Origin: Bacillota bacterium
GTDB taxonomy: Bacteria > Bacillota > Clostridia > Lachnospirales > Lachnospiraceae
Assembly (NCBI GenBank): GCA_023414875.1
Contig: JAEZMV010000028.1
Coordinates: 310,001-374,000 of the forward strand
Direction of reading: 5' to 3'
DNA length: 64,000 nucleotides
In this document: one piece after another, positions 28,224 through 37,813 of the stretch
Layout of the letters: every line of letters begins with the position of its first letter
How positions within the stretch are numbered: position 1 is the first letter of the stretch
The notes under the pieces: model-generated
What the model saw: only the letters and a program-made list of their open reading frames with translations
What the model was told of the DNA's origin: nothing
Databases searched by the model: none
Program-made: the position numbers and the translations under genes

Positions 28224-29144
28224 ATGAAGAATACAAAGTATAAATCAGGGTTTGTTACATTGATCGGAAGACCCAATGTAGGAAAATCAACCCTGATGAA
28301 TCAATTAATTGGACAGAAAATAGCAATCACATCGGATAAACCACAGACCACCAGAAACAGAATACAGACGGTATATACGGATGCCCGTGGTCAGGTTATA
28401 TTTCTCGATACCCCCGGAATACACAAAGCAAAAAATAAGCTGGGGGAGTATATGGTGAGTGTTGCGGAAAGAACCATGAGCGAAGTGGATTTAATCCTCT
28501 GGCTGGTGGAGCCATCTACATTTATCGGAGCCGGTGAACAGCATATTGCACAGCAGCTTGGTAAGGTGAAAACTCCTGTAATTTTAGTCATTAATAAAAT
28601 AGATTTGGTCAAGAAAGAAGAGATACTTTCTTTTATCGCTGCCTATAAAGATATTTGCAGCTTTGCCGAGATTATACCGGTATCAGCGCTGAAGGGCGAG
28701 AATACAAAGGTGTTGATGGATGTCATTTATCAGTATATTCCGGAGGGTCCGCAGTATTATGATGAAGATACGGTTACAGATCAGCCGGAAAGACAGATTG
28801 TAGCAGAATTAATACGAGAAAAAGCTCTTCGCCTTCTGGAGGATGAGATACCTCATGGTATTGCAGTCAGTATTGAACGTATGAAGGAAAGACCGGAAAA
28901 TAGTGCAAGTAATGGAGGAATGATTGATATTGATGCGACTATCGTCTGTGAACGCGATACACATAAAGGAATTATCATCGGAAAGGGCGGCAGTAAATTA
29001 AAGCTGATAGGAACTCAGGCACGAAGAGAAATTGAGAATTTGCTCGACTGTAGGGTAAATCTTCAGTTATGGGTTAAAGTGAAAAAGGACTGGAGAGACA
29101 GTGATTTCCTAATGAAAAACTTTGGTTATGGCAGAGATGAGTAA
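28224..29144 (+). CDS. era: GTPase Era
   Basis: 306 residues. The G domain has GRPNVGKST, DTPG and NKID; the C-terminal KH domain has GIIIGKGGSKLKLIG. Era binds the 3' end of 16S rRNA and helps 30S assembly. GGGAGG lies just before ATG 28224; an upstream in-frame ATG at 28173 would add 17 residues not seen in the family. Followed by a 340-bp gap with a repeat, then yqzL-recO. Confidence 0.96.
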   Translation: MKNTKYKSGFVTLIGRPNVGKSTLMNQLIGQKIAITSDKPQTTRNRIQTVYTDARGQVIFLDTPGIHKAKNKLGEYMVSVAERTMSEVDLILWLVEPSTFIGAGEQHIAQQLGKVKTPVILVINKIDLVKKEEILSFIAAYKDICSFAEIIPVSALKGENTKVLMDVIYQYIPEGPQYYDEDTVTDQPERQIVAELIREKALRLLEDEIPHGIAVSIERMKERPENSASNGGMIDIDATIVCERDTHKGIIIGKGGSKLKLIGTQARREIENLLDCRVNLQLWVKVKKDWRDSDFLMKNFGYGRDE

Positions 29145-29293
29145 TAATTAACACTGTTTTCATTTGTCAAGTATAAATTTGGAATTTAAATTGGGATATT
29201 CTAACCAGTTTAATGATTCACAAAATGGGAAACCTAATGATAGATACAAAAGATGTTATTAAAGACATAATATCTTGATTACAGATTGGGAAG

Positions 29294-29437
29294 TGTGCAA
29301 GCACAGAAAATATTCCATTCATGGACTATCTGCTACGCAGATTAGAAACTCGAAAACTTCGTTTTCTCGTTCGCGTTGCACTTATCCATAATGAATATAA
29401 TATTTTCTTGTGCAAGCACAGAAAATATTCCATTCAT
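29294..29437 (+). repeat. MITE-like palindromic element with a partial second copy
   Basis: It starts TGTGCAAGCACA then GAAAATATTCCATTCAT, and near 29387-29420 the near-inverse ATGAATATAATATTTTC runs into a second TGTGCAAGCACA. The roughly 127-bp interior holds small hairpins (TCTGC/GCAGA; GAAAAC/GTTTTC). The first 29 bp are then repeated exactly at 29409-29437 and continue as a degraded half copy. It fills most of the era-yqzL gap, and I see no coding capacity in that gap. Confidence 0.75.
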
Positions 29438-29486
29438 CATGGACTAATCTGCTTAATCTCGAACATCATGGTTAGGGGGCTCATTT

Positions 29487-29696
29487 ATGAAGAATTATGA
29501 TTATTGGAAAAGTTTTGTCAACTCTGGAAAGATAGACGACTACTTACATTACCTTGCATGCACGAAGGAAGAATATTCTGACGAAATCTCCGTGGATACT
29601 TCAGTGCATGGCATGGAAAGAGATAAAGAAGGTGGAGTTGTTGCCGGTATCGACTACCGTGACAGGAATGGTTCTGTCGGCCATGCCGGTTGGTGA
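29487..29696 (+). CDS. yqzL: YqzL-like small protein
   Basis: 69 residues. The N-terminal motif YWKSFVNSGKIDDYLHYLACTKEE matches the YqzL pattern (W-x-x-F-x-x-[TS]-G-x-I-x-x-Y-L), and yqzL lies between era and recO in Bacillus too. AGGGGG lies 7 nt before the ATG. The C-terminal part overlaps the start of recO by about 65 nt in another frame, implying translational coupling. The function of the family is unknown. Confidence 0.7.
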   Translation: MKNYDYWKSFVNSGKIDDYLHYLACTKEEYSDEISVDTSVHGMERDKEGGVVAGIDYRDRNGSVGHAGW

Positions 29697-30417
29697 TTAT
29701 GATAAACGGCTGGTGATTTTAACAAAAGAAATTGGAAAAATAACAGCATTTGCCAAAGGCGCCAGGAGACCTAACAGCGCCTTATTGGCATGCAGTCAGC
29801 CTTTTTCCTTTGGTGAATTTACGCTATATGCAGGTAAATCCTCTTATAATATTATGTCAGCTGAGATATCAAATTATTTTGGTGAACTCAGAGATGATTT
29901 TGAAGGCTTGTGTTATGGCTTTTATTTCTGCGAGTTTGCAGACTATATAACAAAAGAAAATAATGATGAAGTAAATATTCTGAAACTACTGTATCAGACG
30001 CTCAGGATACTGACAAAAAAATCAATATCTTCGCAGCTCATCAGGGCAGTATTCGAATTAAAGATCATGGCACTCAACGGTGAGATGCCTCAGGTTTTCG
30101 CCTGTGTGAAATGCAAAAAAAACTCATCAAACCTCGAGGAGACAGGAGAATTAGTACACTCCAATTGGTATTATTTTAGCGCTGAAAGTGGGGGAATTTT
30201 GTGTGAGGCTTGTAAAGTATATGCTAAGGATACGGTCAGAATAAATACTTCGACATTATATACAATGCAATACATAATATCAAAGGATATTGAGAAACTA
30301 TATACCTTTAAAGTGATTGACGAAATCCTAAATGAGTTAAACCGCTGTATCAGACGTTATCTTGAATGCTATATTGATCATGATTTTAAATCGCTGGAAA
30401 TGCTAAAGACGATATAA
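29632..30417 (+). CDS. recO: DNA repair protein RecO
   Basis: About 261 residues. The N-terminal OB fold has VTGMVLSAMPVGDYDKRLVILTKE and FAKGARRPNS; the helical C-terminal domain carries the four-Cys zinc site (CVKCKKN...CEAC). RecO loads RecA on SSB-coated single strands together with RecR. The start is unclear: GTG 29632 or TTG 29641 (GAAGG 8 nt upstream) give a family-like N-terminus, while ATG 29608 would add eight residues. In every case it overlaps yqzL. Confidence 0.9.
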   Translation: MELLPVSTTVTGMVLSAMPVGDYDKRLVILTKEIGKITAFAKGARRPNSALLACSQPFSFGEFTLYAGKSSYNIMSAEISNYFGELRDDFEGLCYGFYFCEFADYITKENNDEVNILKLLYQTLRILTKKSISSQLIRAVFELKIMALNGEMPQVFACVKCKKNSSNLEETGELVHSNWYYFSAESGGILCEACKVYAKDTVRINTSTLYTMQYIISKDIEKLYTFKVIDEILNELNRCIRRYLECYIDHDFKSLEMLKTI

Positions 30418-30494
30418 ATTATAAATTATGATTGAAATTATTATACTTTAAGGTTAAAATGGTATGAACCCAAAACGAAACTGGAGGGAAGTAT

Positions 30495-31094
30495 ATGAAA
30501 AAATCAATTTTATTAGCAATAATATTATTGCTTGTTCTCGGCACAGCCGGTTGTTCTAAGGAAAAAAAGATGATTAAAGCGGAAGATGTATCTGAAAGTA
30601 CAATTCTTGTAAAATCGGATGGAAAGATTCAAGCTGCAACTGTTGAAGATTTTGATAAGGATTATTACAAGCTGAGTGAGTTACAGGATTATATTGAAAA
30701 TGAGGTATCTGCTTATAATACAAAAGCCGGAGGAGAAAAAGTCATAATTGATGAAATTCTGCTTCGAGATGGAAAAGCTATTATGGTATTATCCTATACC
30801 GGTATGGACCAATATGTTAGTTTTAATGAAGTAACTGCAGCTTATTTTAATGGTGGGATTAAGGACATAACGCTAGATTTACCTACAACCTTAATCAGTA
30901 GAAAAAACGAAGCACTTGCAAGCACCGAAGAGATTATTCAAAATAATAAATATAGAATACTCGTTCTGAATGAACCTTACCACATAATCGTAGATGGTGA
31001 AATAAAATACTATTCCGAGAACACTGAGGTTATTGATAAGAACGAGGTGAAGAGTGCCCCAGAAGGTATGACGATTGTAGCATTTAAACCTTGA
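30495..31094 (+). CDS. Lipoprotein of unknown function
   Basis: 199 residues. The signal peptide has lipobox GTAGC with Cys at about residue 20; the mature part begins SKEKK and is mixed alpha/beta with no domain I recognise. It should be anchored on the outer membrane face. GGAGG lies 7 nt before the ATG. It lies between recO and glyQS on the same strand, with about 75 and 120 bp gaps. Confidence 0.75.
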   Translation: MKKSILLAIILLLVLGTAGCSKEKKMIKAEDVSESTILVKSDGKIQAATVEDFDKDYYKLSELQDYIENEVSAYNTKAGGEKVIIDEILLRDGKAIMVLSYTGMDQYVSFNEVTAAYFNGGIKDITLDLPTTLISRKNEALASTEEIIQNNKYRILVLNEPYHIIVDGEIKYYSENTEVIDKNEVKSAPEGMTIVAFKP

Positions 31095-31216
31095 TAAATA
31101 TATATAAAATAAGCTTCTATTTTAGGTAGAAAGCATAATCTAATAACGGGAATTTTCTGAACAAATCAGAATTTCAAAAACTGTGAAAATAATTTGATTG
31201 ATGTGAGGATGAAAGT

Positions 31217-32605
31217 ATGGAAAAGACAATGGAGAAAATTGTAGCACTTGCAAAAGCCAGAGGTTTTGTATATCCGGGCTCCGAAATCTATGGAGGCCTT
31301 GCAAATACTTGGGATTATGGTAATCTTGGTGTAGAATTAAAGAATAATGTAAAAAAAGCATGGTGGTCAAAGTTTATTCAGGAGAATCCTTATAATGTAG
31401 GCGTTGACTGTGCAATCCTTATGAATCCTCAAACTTGGGTAGCTTCCGGACACTTGGGCGGTTTTTCCGATCCTTTGATGGATTGCAAGGAATGTAATGA
31501 GCGTTTTCGTGCTGATAAAATAATCGAAGACTATAATATGGAAAAGGGTATCGTGATCGAGGGTTCTGTAGATGCCTGGACCCAGGATGAGATGAAAAAA
31601 TACATTGATGAACATAATATTGTCTGCCCTACCTGTGGCAAGCATAATTTTACAGACATCCGCCAGTTCAACCTTATGTTTAAGACCTTTCAGGGTGTAA
31701 CTGAAGATGCGAAAAATATTGTTTACTTAAGACCTGAGACAGCTCAGGGTATCTTCGTTAATTTTAAAAATGTTCAAAGAACCTCACGCAAGAAAATTCC
31801 GTTTGGTATCGGACAGATCGGTAAATCCTTCCGTAATGAGATAACACCCGGTAACTTTACCTTCCGTACCAGAGAATTTGAGCAGATGGAATTGGAATTC
31901 TTCTGTGAGCCGGATACCGATCTTGAGTGGTTTGCTTACTGGAGACAGTTCTGCATCGATTGGTTGAAGAGTCTTGGTATGAAGGAAGAAGATATGAGAG
32001 TCAGAGACCATGATGCTGCTGAGCTTTCGTTCTATAGTAAAGCAACTACAGATATTGAATTTATGTTCCCGTTTGGCTGGGGTGAATTATGGGGTATTGC
32101 AGATCGTACCAATTACGATTTAACTCAGCACCAGAACGTCTCAAAAGAGGACATGAGTTATTATGATGATGAGAAGAAGGAAAGATATATTCCTTATGTA
32201 ATCGAACCGTCCTTGGGAGCGGATCGTGTAGCGTTAGCCTTCTTATGTGCTGCATATGATGAAGAAACGATAGAAGAGGGAGATGTCAGAACTGTTCTCC
32301 GCTTCCATCCTGCGCTTGCTCCGGTTAAAATCGGTGTGCTTCCACTTTCCAAAAAGCTGTCTGAGCCCGCAGAGAAAATATATATGGATTTATGTAAAAC
32401 CTATAACTGTGAATTTGATGACAGAGGAAACATAGGAAAACGTTATCGTAGACAGGATGAAATTGGAACTCCATTCTGCATTACCTATGATTTTGAATCA
32501 GAAAATGACGGTGCAGTAACTGTTCGTGATAGAGATACCATGCAGCAGGAAAGAATCAAAATAGAGGATCTTAAGTCGTATTTTGAGAATAAATTTAAAT
32601 TTTAG
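31217..32605 (+). CDS. glyQS: Glycyl-tRNA synthetase, single-chain alpha2 type
   Basis: 462 residues, class II. It charges tRNA-Gly. The N-terminal [14 protein letters not shown] motif, the catalytic FRNE in [10 protein letters not shown], the MELEFF segment and motif 3 ([13 protein letters not shown]) are present, followed by the anticodon-binding domain (about 360-462). A zinc-like CKECNERF...CPTCGKH insertion is visible. It is the eukaryote/Gram-positive single-gene form, not GlyQ+GlyS. The 120-bp leader has no T-box. Confidence 0.95.
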   Translation: MEKTMEKIVALAKARGFVYPGSEIYGGLANTWDYGNLGVELKNNVKKAWWSKFIQENPYNVGVDCAILMNPQTWVASGHLGGFSDPLMDCKECNERFRADKIIEDYNMEKGIVIEGSVDAWTQDEMKKYIDEHNIVCPTCGKHNFTDIRQFNLMFKTFQGVTEDAKNIVYLRPETAQGIFVNFKNVQRTSRKKIPFGIGQIGKSFRNEITPGNFTFRTREFEQMELEFFCEPDTDLEWFAYWRQFCIDWLKSLGMKEEDMRVRDHDAAELSFYSKATTDIEFMFPFGWGELWGIADRTNYDLTQHQNVSKEDMSYYDDEKKERYIPYVIEPSLGADRVALAFLCAAYDEETIEEGDVRTVLRFHPALAPVKIGVLPLSKKLSEPAEKIYMDLCKTYNCEFDDRGNIGKRYRRQDEIGTPFCITYDFESENDGAVTVRDRDTMQQERIKIEDLKSYFENKFKF

Positions 32606-32710
32606 AAAAAAACTATTTCCTATTTTGGATAATCTATGATATAATGCAAGCGGCGATTAGAAATGCCAAAAACGAGTTATAATTTGTAATAGGTACTTTA
32701 TCCTTTGAGT

Positions 32711-32840
32711 GATAAAAGTATTACGCAAACATTACGACTCATATTCGCTATGTTTGCTTAGTACTTTTGACGCTCATTGATGAGTAGGATGTTGAAAGCA
32801 TCTTGTGAAATGCTTCACAGAATGCTTTTAGCATCCTATT
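32711..32840 (+). promoter_or_regulatory. Two large hairpins in the ppdK leader
   Basis: Hairpin 1 (32711-32769) pairs AAAAGTA and GCAAACA with TGTTTGC and TACTTTT. Hairpin 2 (32785-32838) has arms of about 25 nt, TAGGATG..AAAGCAT..TGTGAA with TTCACA..ATGCTTT..CATCCTA. A TATAAT at 32640 may be the -10 box, which would put both in the 5' leader. Neither has a T run, so they are not simple terminators. They may be a regulatory leader, an mRNA stabiliser or an inserted palindromic repeat. Confidence 0.5.
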
Positions 32841-32901
32841 CTGTGGTAAAGTCATTGCAATTATAAATATATAAATAATTTTTTAGGAGGGCACTTACAA
32901 A

Positions 32902-35523
32902 ATGGCAAAATGGGTATATTTGTTTAAAGAAGGTAAGGCAGATATGAAGAACCTTCTTGGCGGTAAAGGCGCTAACTTAGCAGAAATGACTAACTTAGGT
33001 CTTCCAATTCCTCAGGGTTTTACAGTAACAACTGAAGCCTGCACAGATTACTACAATAGCGGTAAAAAAATCAGAGATGAAATTAAAGATCAAATCTTTG
33101 CATCTTTAAATCTTCTTGAAGAAGAACAAGGTAAAAAATTCGGTGATACAGAGAATCCTTTATTAGTATCTGTTCGTTCCGGTGCTAGAGCTTCCATGCC
33201 TGGTATGATGGACACAATCCTTAACTTAGGCTTAACAGATGCAGCTGTTGAAGGTTTTGCTAAGAAAACTGGCAATCCTAGATTCGCATATGATTCTTAC
33301 AGAAGATTTATCCAGATGTTCTCTGACGTAGTTATGGAAGTAAGCAAATCCAAATTCGAAAGAGTATTGGATGAAATCAAAGAGAAGAAAGGTGTTCATT
33401 ATGACACTGATCTTACCGCTGATGATTTAAAAGAAGTTATCGCTGGTTTCAAGGCATTATATAAGCAAGAGAAAGGCACAGATTTTCCTCAGAATCCTGC
33501 AGATCAGTTAATCGAAGCTGTAACCGCTGTATTCCGTTCCTGGGATAACCCTCGTGCTATTTACTACAGAAGAATGAATGATATCCCTGGTGACTGGGGT
33601 ACTGCTGTAAACGTTCAGGCCATGGTATTTGGTAACATGGGTGATACCTCAGGTACCGGTGTTGCATTTACTCGTAACCCTTCTACTGGTGAGGCTAAGA
33701 TCTATGGTGAATACCTGATCAATGCTCAGGGTGAAGACGTAGTTGCAGGTATCAGAACTCCTCTTCCGATTACAAGATTAGAGCAGGATATGCCTGAAGC
33801 ATATGCTGAATTCATGAGAATTGCAACCTTACTTGAGAATCACTACAGAGATATGCAGGACATGGAGTTCACAATTGAAGATACAAAGCTTTACTTCTTA
33901 CAGACTCGTAATGGTAAGAGAACAGCTCCTGCTGCTCTTCAGATCGCTTGCGATTTAGTTGATGAAGGAAAGATTACAAAGGAAGATGCTATCAAGAGAA
34001 TTGAAGCAAAATCCTTAGATCAGTTATTACATCCTACCTTTGATGCAAAGAAATTAGCTGAAGCTAAACCGGTTGGTGGCGCATTACCTGCTTCCCCTGG
34101 TGCAGCAGCTGGTAAGGTATACTTTACCGCAGAGGATGCTAAGAATAATCATGAAAAAGGTGAAAGAGTTATCCTTGTTCGTCTTGAGACTTCTCCGGAA
34201 GATATCGAAGGTATGCATGCAGCTGAAGGTATCTTAACCGTACGTGGTGGTATGACTTCTCACGCAGCAGTTGTTGCTCGTGGTATGGGTACTGCATGTG
34301 TATCCGGTTGTGGCGAAATCAACATCAACGAAGAAGAGAAATACTTCACAATCGGTGATAGCACCGTTAAAGAAGGAGATTACATCTCCTTAGACGGTTC
34401 CACAGGTAAGATCTACATCGGCGACATCCCGACAGTAGAAGCTTCCATCAGTGGTAACTTCGATAGAATTATGACATGGGCTGATGAAATCAGAACCTTA
34501 AAGGTAAGAACAAATGCAGATACACCTGCTGATGCAGCTAACGCTGTTAAGTTTGGTGCAGAAGGTATCGGTCTTTGCCGTACAGAGCATATGTTCTTCG
34601 AAGGTGATAGAATTCACAAGATTAGAAAGATGATTCTTTCTAAGACTGTTGAAGCTAGAGAAGAAGCTCTTAACCAGTTAATTCCTTTCCAGAAGGGTGA
34701 CTTCAAGGGTCTTTACGAAGTAATGGAAGGCAGACCGGTTACCATCCGTTTCCTTGATCCTCCGCTTCATGAATTCGTTCCTACCGATGCAGAGGATATC
34801 GCTGCATTAGCTAAGGATATGGGTCTTACAGTTGCTGAAGTTCAGGCAGTTTGTGATTCCTTACACGAGTTCAACCCTATGATGGGTCACAGAGGTTGCC
34901 GTCTTGCTGTAACTTACCCTGAGATCGCTAAGATGCAGACCAGAGCAGTTATGGAAGCAGCAATTGAAGTAAAGAAGGAAAAAGGCTTTAACATAGTTCC
35001 TGAGATTATGATCCCTCTTGTAGGCGAGAAGAGAGAGTTAAAGTTTGTTAAGGAAATCGTTGTTGAGACTGCAGAAGCAGTTAAGAAAGAGATGAATTCC
35101 GATATTGAGTACCATGTAGGTACCATGATCGAAATTCCTCGTGCAGCTTTACTTGCTGATGAGATCGCTGAAGAAGCTGAGTTCTTCTCCTTCGGAACCA
35201 ACGACTTAACACAGATGACCTTCGGTTTCTCCCGTGACGATGCTGGTAAGTTCCTTGATGCATACTACAAGACCAAAATATTTGAGTCAGATCCATTTGC
35301 AAGACTTGATCAGGAAGGCGTTGGCCAGTTAGTTAAGATGGCATCTGAAAAAGGCCGTGCAACAAGACCTAACATTAAGCTTGGTATCTGTGGCGAGCAT
35401 GGTGGAGATCCTTCTACCGTTGAATTCTGCCATAAGATAGGTTTGAACTATGTATCCTGTTCACCTTTCCGTGTGCCGATCGCTAGACTTGCAGCAGCAC
35501 AAGCCGTTCTCAACAATAAATAA
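32902..35523 (+). CDS. ppdK: Pyruvate, phosphate dikinase
   Basis: 873 residues, practically the length of the well-studied Clostridium symbiosum enzyme. It interconverts pyruvate + ATP + Pi with PEP + AMP + PPi. The N-terminal ATP-grasp domain begins with LLGGKGANLAEM; the phospho-carrier His is about residue 454 in GGMTSHAAVVARG; the C-terminal barrel ends with CGEHGGDPSTVEF. Codon use is strongly biased (GGT, GCT, CGT, AAC), as expected for a very highly expressed gene. TTAGGAGG precedes the ATG. Four remnants of its last codons lie downstream in the accessory region. Confidence 0.97.
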   Translation: MAKWVYLFKEGKADMKNLLGGKGANLAEMTNLGLPIPQGFTVTTEACTDYYNSGKKIRDEIKDQIFASLNLLEEEQGKKFGDTENPLLVSVRSGARASMPGMMDTILNLGLTDAAVEGFAKKTGNPRFAYDSYRRFIQMFSDVVMEVSKSKFERVLDEIKEKKGVHYDTDLTADDLKEVIAGFKALYKQEKGTDFPQNPADQLIEAVTAVFRSWDNPRAIYYRRMNDIPGDWGTAVNVQAMVFGNMGDTSGTGVAFTRNPSTGEAKIYGEYLINAQGEDVVAGIRTPLPITRLEQDMPEAYAEFMRIATLLENHYRDMQDMEFTIEDTKLYFLQTRNGKRTAPAALQIACDLVDEGKITKEDAIKRIEAKSLDQLLHPTFDAKKLAEAKPVGGALPASPGAAAGKVYFTAEDAKNNHEKGERVILVRLETSPEDIEGMHAAEGILTVRGGMTSHAAVVARGMGTACVSGCGEININEEEKYFTIGDSTVKEGDYISLDGSTGKIYIGDIPTVEASISGNFDRIMTWADEIRTLKVRTNADTPADAANAVKFGAEGIGLCRTEHMFFEGDRIHKIRKMILSKTVEAREEALNQLIPFQKGDFKGLYEVMEGRPVTIRFLDPPLHEFVPTDAEDIAALAKDMGLTVAEVQAVCDSLHEFNPMMGHRGCRLAVTYPEIAKMQTRAVMEAAIEVKKEKGFNIVPEIMIPLVGEKRELKFVKEIVVETAEAVKKEMNSDIEYHVGTMIEIPRAALLADEIAEEAEFFSFGTNDLTQMTFGFSRDDAGKFLDAYYKTKIFESDPFARLDQEGVGQLVKMASEKGRATRPNIKLGICGEHGGDPSTVEFCHKIGLNYVSCSPFRVPIARLAAAQAVLNNK

Positions 35524-35539
35524 GTTCAATATACAGAAA

Positions 35540-35565
35540 AGCAGTCCGAAAGGGCTGCTTTTTGT
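35540..35565 (+). terminator. Terminator of ppdK
   Basis: AGCAGTCC / GGGCTGCT stem with GAAA loop and T run, 16 bp after the stop. Confidence 0.9.
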
Positions 35566-35568
35566 TAT

Positions 35569-35614
35569 ACGGCTTGTGCTGCTTGAGCACAAGGCTGTAC
35601 TCAATAATAAGTAG
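35569..35614 (+). pseudogene. ppdK 3'-end remnant A
   Basis: Reads R-L-V-L-L-E-H-K-A-V-L-N-N-K-stop against the true ppdK end R-L-A-A-A-Q-A-V-L-N-N-K-stop. The AVLNNK tail uses different synonymous codons (GTA, AAT, AAG). It contains an 8-bp dyad CTTGTGCT / AGCACAAG. It lies just past the ppdK terminator and is followed by its own terminator. Confidence 0.6.
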
Positions 35615-35662
35615 GGCAATCGCTTAACTAACGGTATTGAAACTTATAAAATCAAACAAACT

Positions 35663-35698
35663 ACACCTCCGAATGTAACAGTTCGGAGGTGTTTTTGT
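35663..35698 (+). terminator. Terminator after remnant A
   Basis: Perfect stem ACACCTCCGAA / TTCGGAGGTGT with T run. Confidence 0.85.
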
Positions 35699-35894
35699 AC
35701 TGTTCAGAAAAATGGGAGAAAGGCATGTGGGGCATGGGAAGGGGAGGGAAAAGCAATCGGGTTCACCGGAGAAATGTTAGGATGAGAAGATGTAGATTTT
35801 TGTGTCGGAATTTGCGGGTGAGTGGTATAATGAAAGTTAATTAGACTATTCTGAAAAGAACATTTAAAGGGTATTATCGAGACGGTTTGAATAA

Positions 35895-36086
35895 AAGGGG
35901 AATGTCCTGCTCTGCTATCCCTATGCTGAAACCGAAGAGGAAGAAGTAAGGGGCTGTGTAAATCTGTATCATGATGATTGGGCTTTGGGCAGTTGTATTG
36001 AAGGAAACGGGAGAGTTTATCGGAGATCTTCTTCATTAATCTTTAATGTGAAGAACTTGCAATATACCCGACAAAATAATATCTGA
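35895..36086 (+). other. Possible coding remnant of unknown origin
   Basis: A 63-codon open stretch without a start codon, protein-like in composition (for example CYPYAETEEEEVRGCVNLYH). A stop lies directly before it. I do not recognise the family. The rest of 35699-36144 shows no gene, and remnants of recombined genes are plausible here. Confidence 0.25.
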
Positions 36087-36144
36087 AAAGTCGGGAAGAG
36101 GCATTTCTATTCTGATAGTATGAATGGCGAAAGGAGGAGTGAAA

Positions 36145-36990
36145 ATGAATCTTATTGAACAACTGAACCGGGCAATTGAATATATCGAACTGAATTTGGC
36201 AGATGCCGAAGCATTAGCATCCGTAGCAGATGTAACGTCCTATTCATCGTATCATTTTCAGAGGATATTCAACTACCTTACTGATATGCCACTTTCTGAG
36301 TATGTACGGAAACGTAAGATGTCGGTTGCGGTAGTGGATTTGCAAAGAGGAGAGAAAGTAATCGATGTTGCCGTAAAATACGGATACAACAGTGCAGACA
36401 GTTTCACAAGAGCGTTTGAAAGGCAGCATGGTTTTACACCGACGTTTGTACGGCAGGATGGTGTGAAGTTTCAGATATATCCTCCTTTGAATTTTCAAAT
36501 ACAGATTAAAGGAGTGCAAAAAATGATGTGTAAGATTGAAACAAAAGGTGCTTTTAAAATGTTTGGGGTGTACGGAGAAATCAGCTCCGATATGGAAAAG
36601 GCATTTGAGGAAGTGCCGATGTTTTGCAGACAATGTGATGAGGATGGTACGGTTGATGAAATGAATCATTTCTTGGGAGTGGACCTTGATACGATGTTGC
36701 ATGCAGCAATGTATGACCACACAGAGACCAGTTTTAAGTACATGATTTGTCAGCATGTACCGGAAGGGGCAGAAATTCCGGAGCAATTTTCCACACTCCA
36801 TGTTCCTGCTATGACATGGGCAATCTTTTCCGTGGATGATTGCGAGATGCAGGATATGTGGAGACGAATATATGCCGAGTGGCTTCCTACATCGGGTTAT
36901 AATCCAGCGGGCGATATTAGTTTTGAAATGTATTACGGCAAAGCTGATTGTGCGAGAGGCGAAATATGGATTCCTGTGGAAGTGCAATAG
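36145..36990 (+). CDS. AraC-family regulator with GyrI-like effector-binding domain
   Basis: 281 residues. Two HTH motifs of the AraC DNA-binding domain occupy about 1-105 (EALASVADVTSYSSYHFQRIF and IDVAVKYGYNSADSFTRAFERQHG). A GyrI-like/AraC_E ligand-binding domain fills the rest (WLPTSGYNPAGDISFEMYY near the end). Such proteins sense small hydrophobic or cationic molecules and often control drug efflux. AAAGGAGG lies 7 nt before ATG 36145. It ends about 30 bp before ppdK remnant B. A similar protein is encoded at 45328. Confidence 0.9.
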   Translation: MNLIEQLNRAIEYIELNLADAEALASVADVTSYSSYHFQRIFNYLTDMPLSEYVRKRKMSVAVVDLQRGEKVIDVAVKYGYNSADSFTRAFERQHGFTPTFVRQDGVKFQIYPPLNFQIQIKGVQKMMCKIETKGAFKMFGVYGEISSDMEKAFEEVPMFCRQCDEDGTVDEMNHFLGVDLDTMLHAAMYDHTETSFKYMICQHVPEGAEIPEQFSTLHVPAMTWAIFSVDDCEMQDMWRRIYAEWLPTSGYNPAGDISFEMYYGKADCARGEIWIPVEVQ

Positions 36991-37019
36991 TGAAATCGAC
37001 AAGGATAGCTACCCCTTTG

Positions 37020-37059
37020 TGCGAGTGCAGCACAGGCTGTGTTGAATCAGGCAAAATAG
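37020..37059 (+). pseudogene. ppdK 3'-end remnant B
   Basis: In one frame reads A-A-Q-A-V-L-N-Q-A-K-stop, matching the PPDK C-terminus AAQAVLNNK with synonymous changes. From here to the terminator at 37167 the sequence is clearly related to 42908-43040. Confidence 0.65.
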
Positions 37060-37131
37060 TTGAAATATCAACGATTCTTGATGGTCAAACTTAGATTAGA
37101 CTGAATTGAATATGAATAAGAAATAAATATA

Positions 37132-37167
37132 ACACCCTATCATGTAAAAGTGATGGGGTGTTTTTGT
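37132..37167 (+). terminator. Terminator after remnant B
   Basis: ACACCCTATCA / TGATGGGGTGT stem with T run; near-identical design to 43006-43040. The remaining 37168-37319 is AT-rich with nothing recognisable. Confidence 0.8.
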
Positions 37168-37319
37168 AATTCTTGATATTATTATATATTGTATCGACAA
37201 TGAGATAGCTGTTAATATATGGTTGTATGTGTGTTATTTTTAATGTACTATTATATAAAATATAAAAAGTAATTACAAAGAAGAATGAAGTAATAGAACG
37301 CTATAGTACAATAAGGTGC

Positions 37320-37802
37320 GTGTATAGCAATACCGTAGTGAAATTGGGAATTGCACAGGCAGAACTGAACGACCCGTCTATTCTGATATTGGATGAACCA
37401 ACAGCAGGGCTTGACCCAAAAGAGCGAGTGCGTTTTCGCAACATCATCTCAGACTTTGCGAAGAAAAAAATCGTTATCTTATCAACACATATTGTATCTG
37501 ACGTTTCCTACATTGCAGATACAATTTTGATGATGAAAAGCGGCAGTTTCTTGTTGCAAGAACCGATGGCTACAGTTACTGACGGTATCAAAGGAAAGGT
37601 ATGGGAGGTTCTTGTTGATAACCGAGAAGCTGCTGAATATAACGGACGGTTTTCTGTTGTAAACCTGCATCACGAAAACGATAATGTGAGGTTACGCATT
37701 ATAAATGAAAATGCACCGATAACAGGTGCACATATCGTTGAACCGAGCTTGGAAGATCTGTTTTTATATCATTTTGGTAAAAATGTACAGGGAGAGGAGT
37801 AA
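37320..37802 (+). pseudogene. ABC transporter ATPase, 5'-truncated
   Basis: 160 residues that begin inside the ABC signature region (YSNTVVKLGIAQAELNDP, where an intact protein has a YSGGMKQRLGIAQA-type sequence). It continues with Walker B ILILDEPTAGLDP, the H-loop STHIVSD and a C-terminal domain. Walker A and the Q-loop are absent, and the upstream 150 bp do not encode them. The product cannot bind ATP normally, so the gene is broken. The matching permease gene follows 11 bp later. Confidence 0.8.
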
Positions 37803-37813
37803 CAAAAATAAAA

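Noticed and set aside
31095..31216. T-box leader before glyQS
   Set aside because: Too short, and no AGGGTGGNACCGCG-like motif is present.
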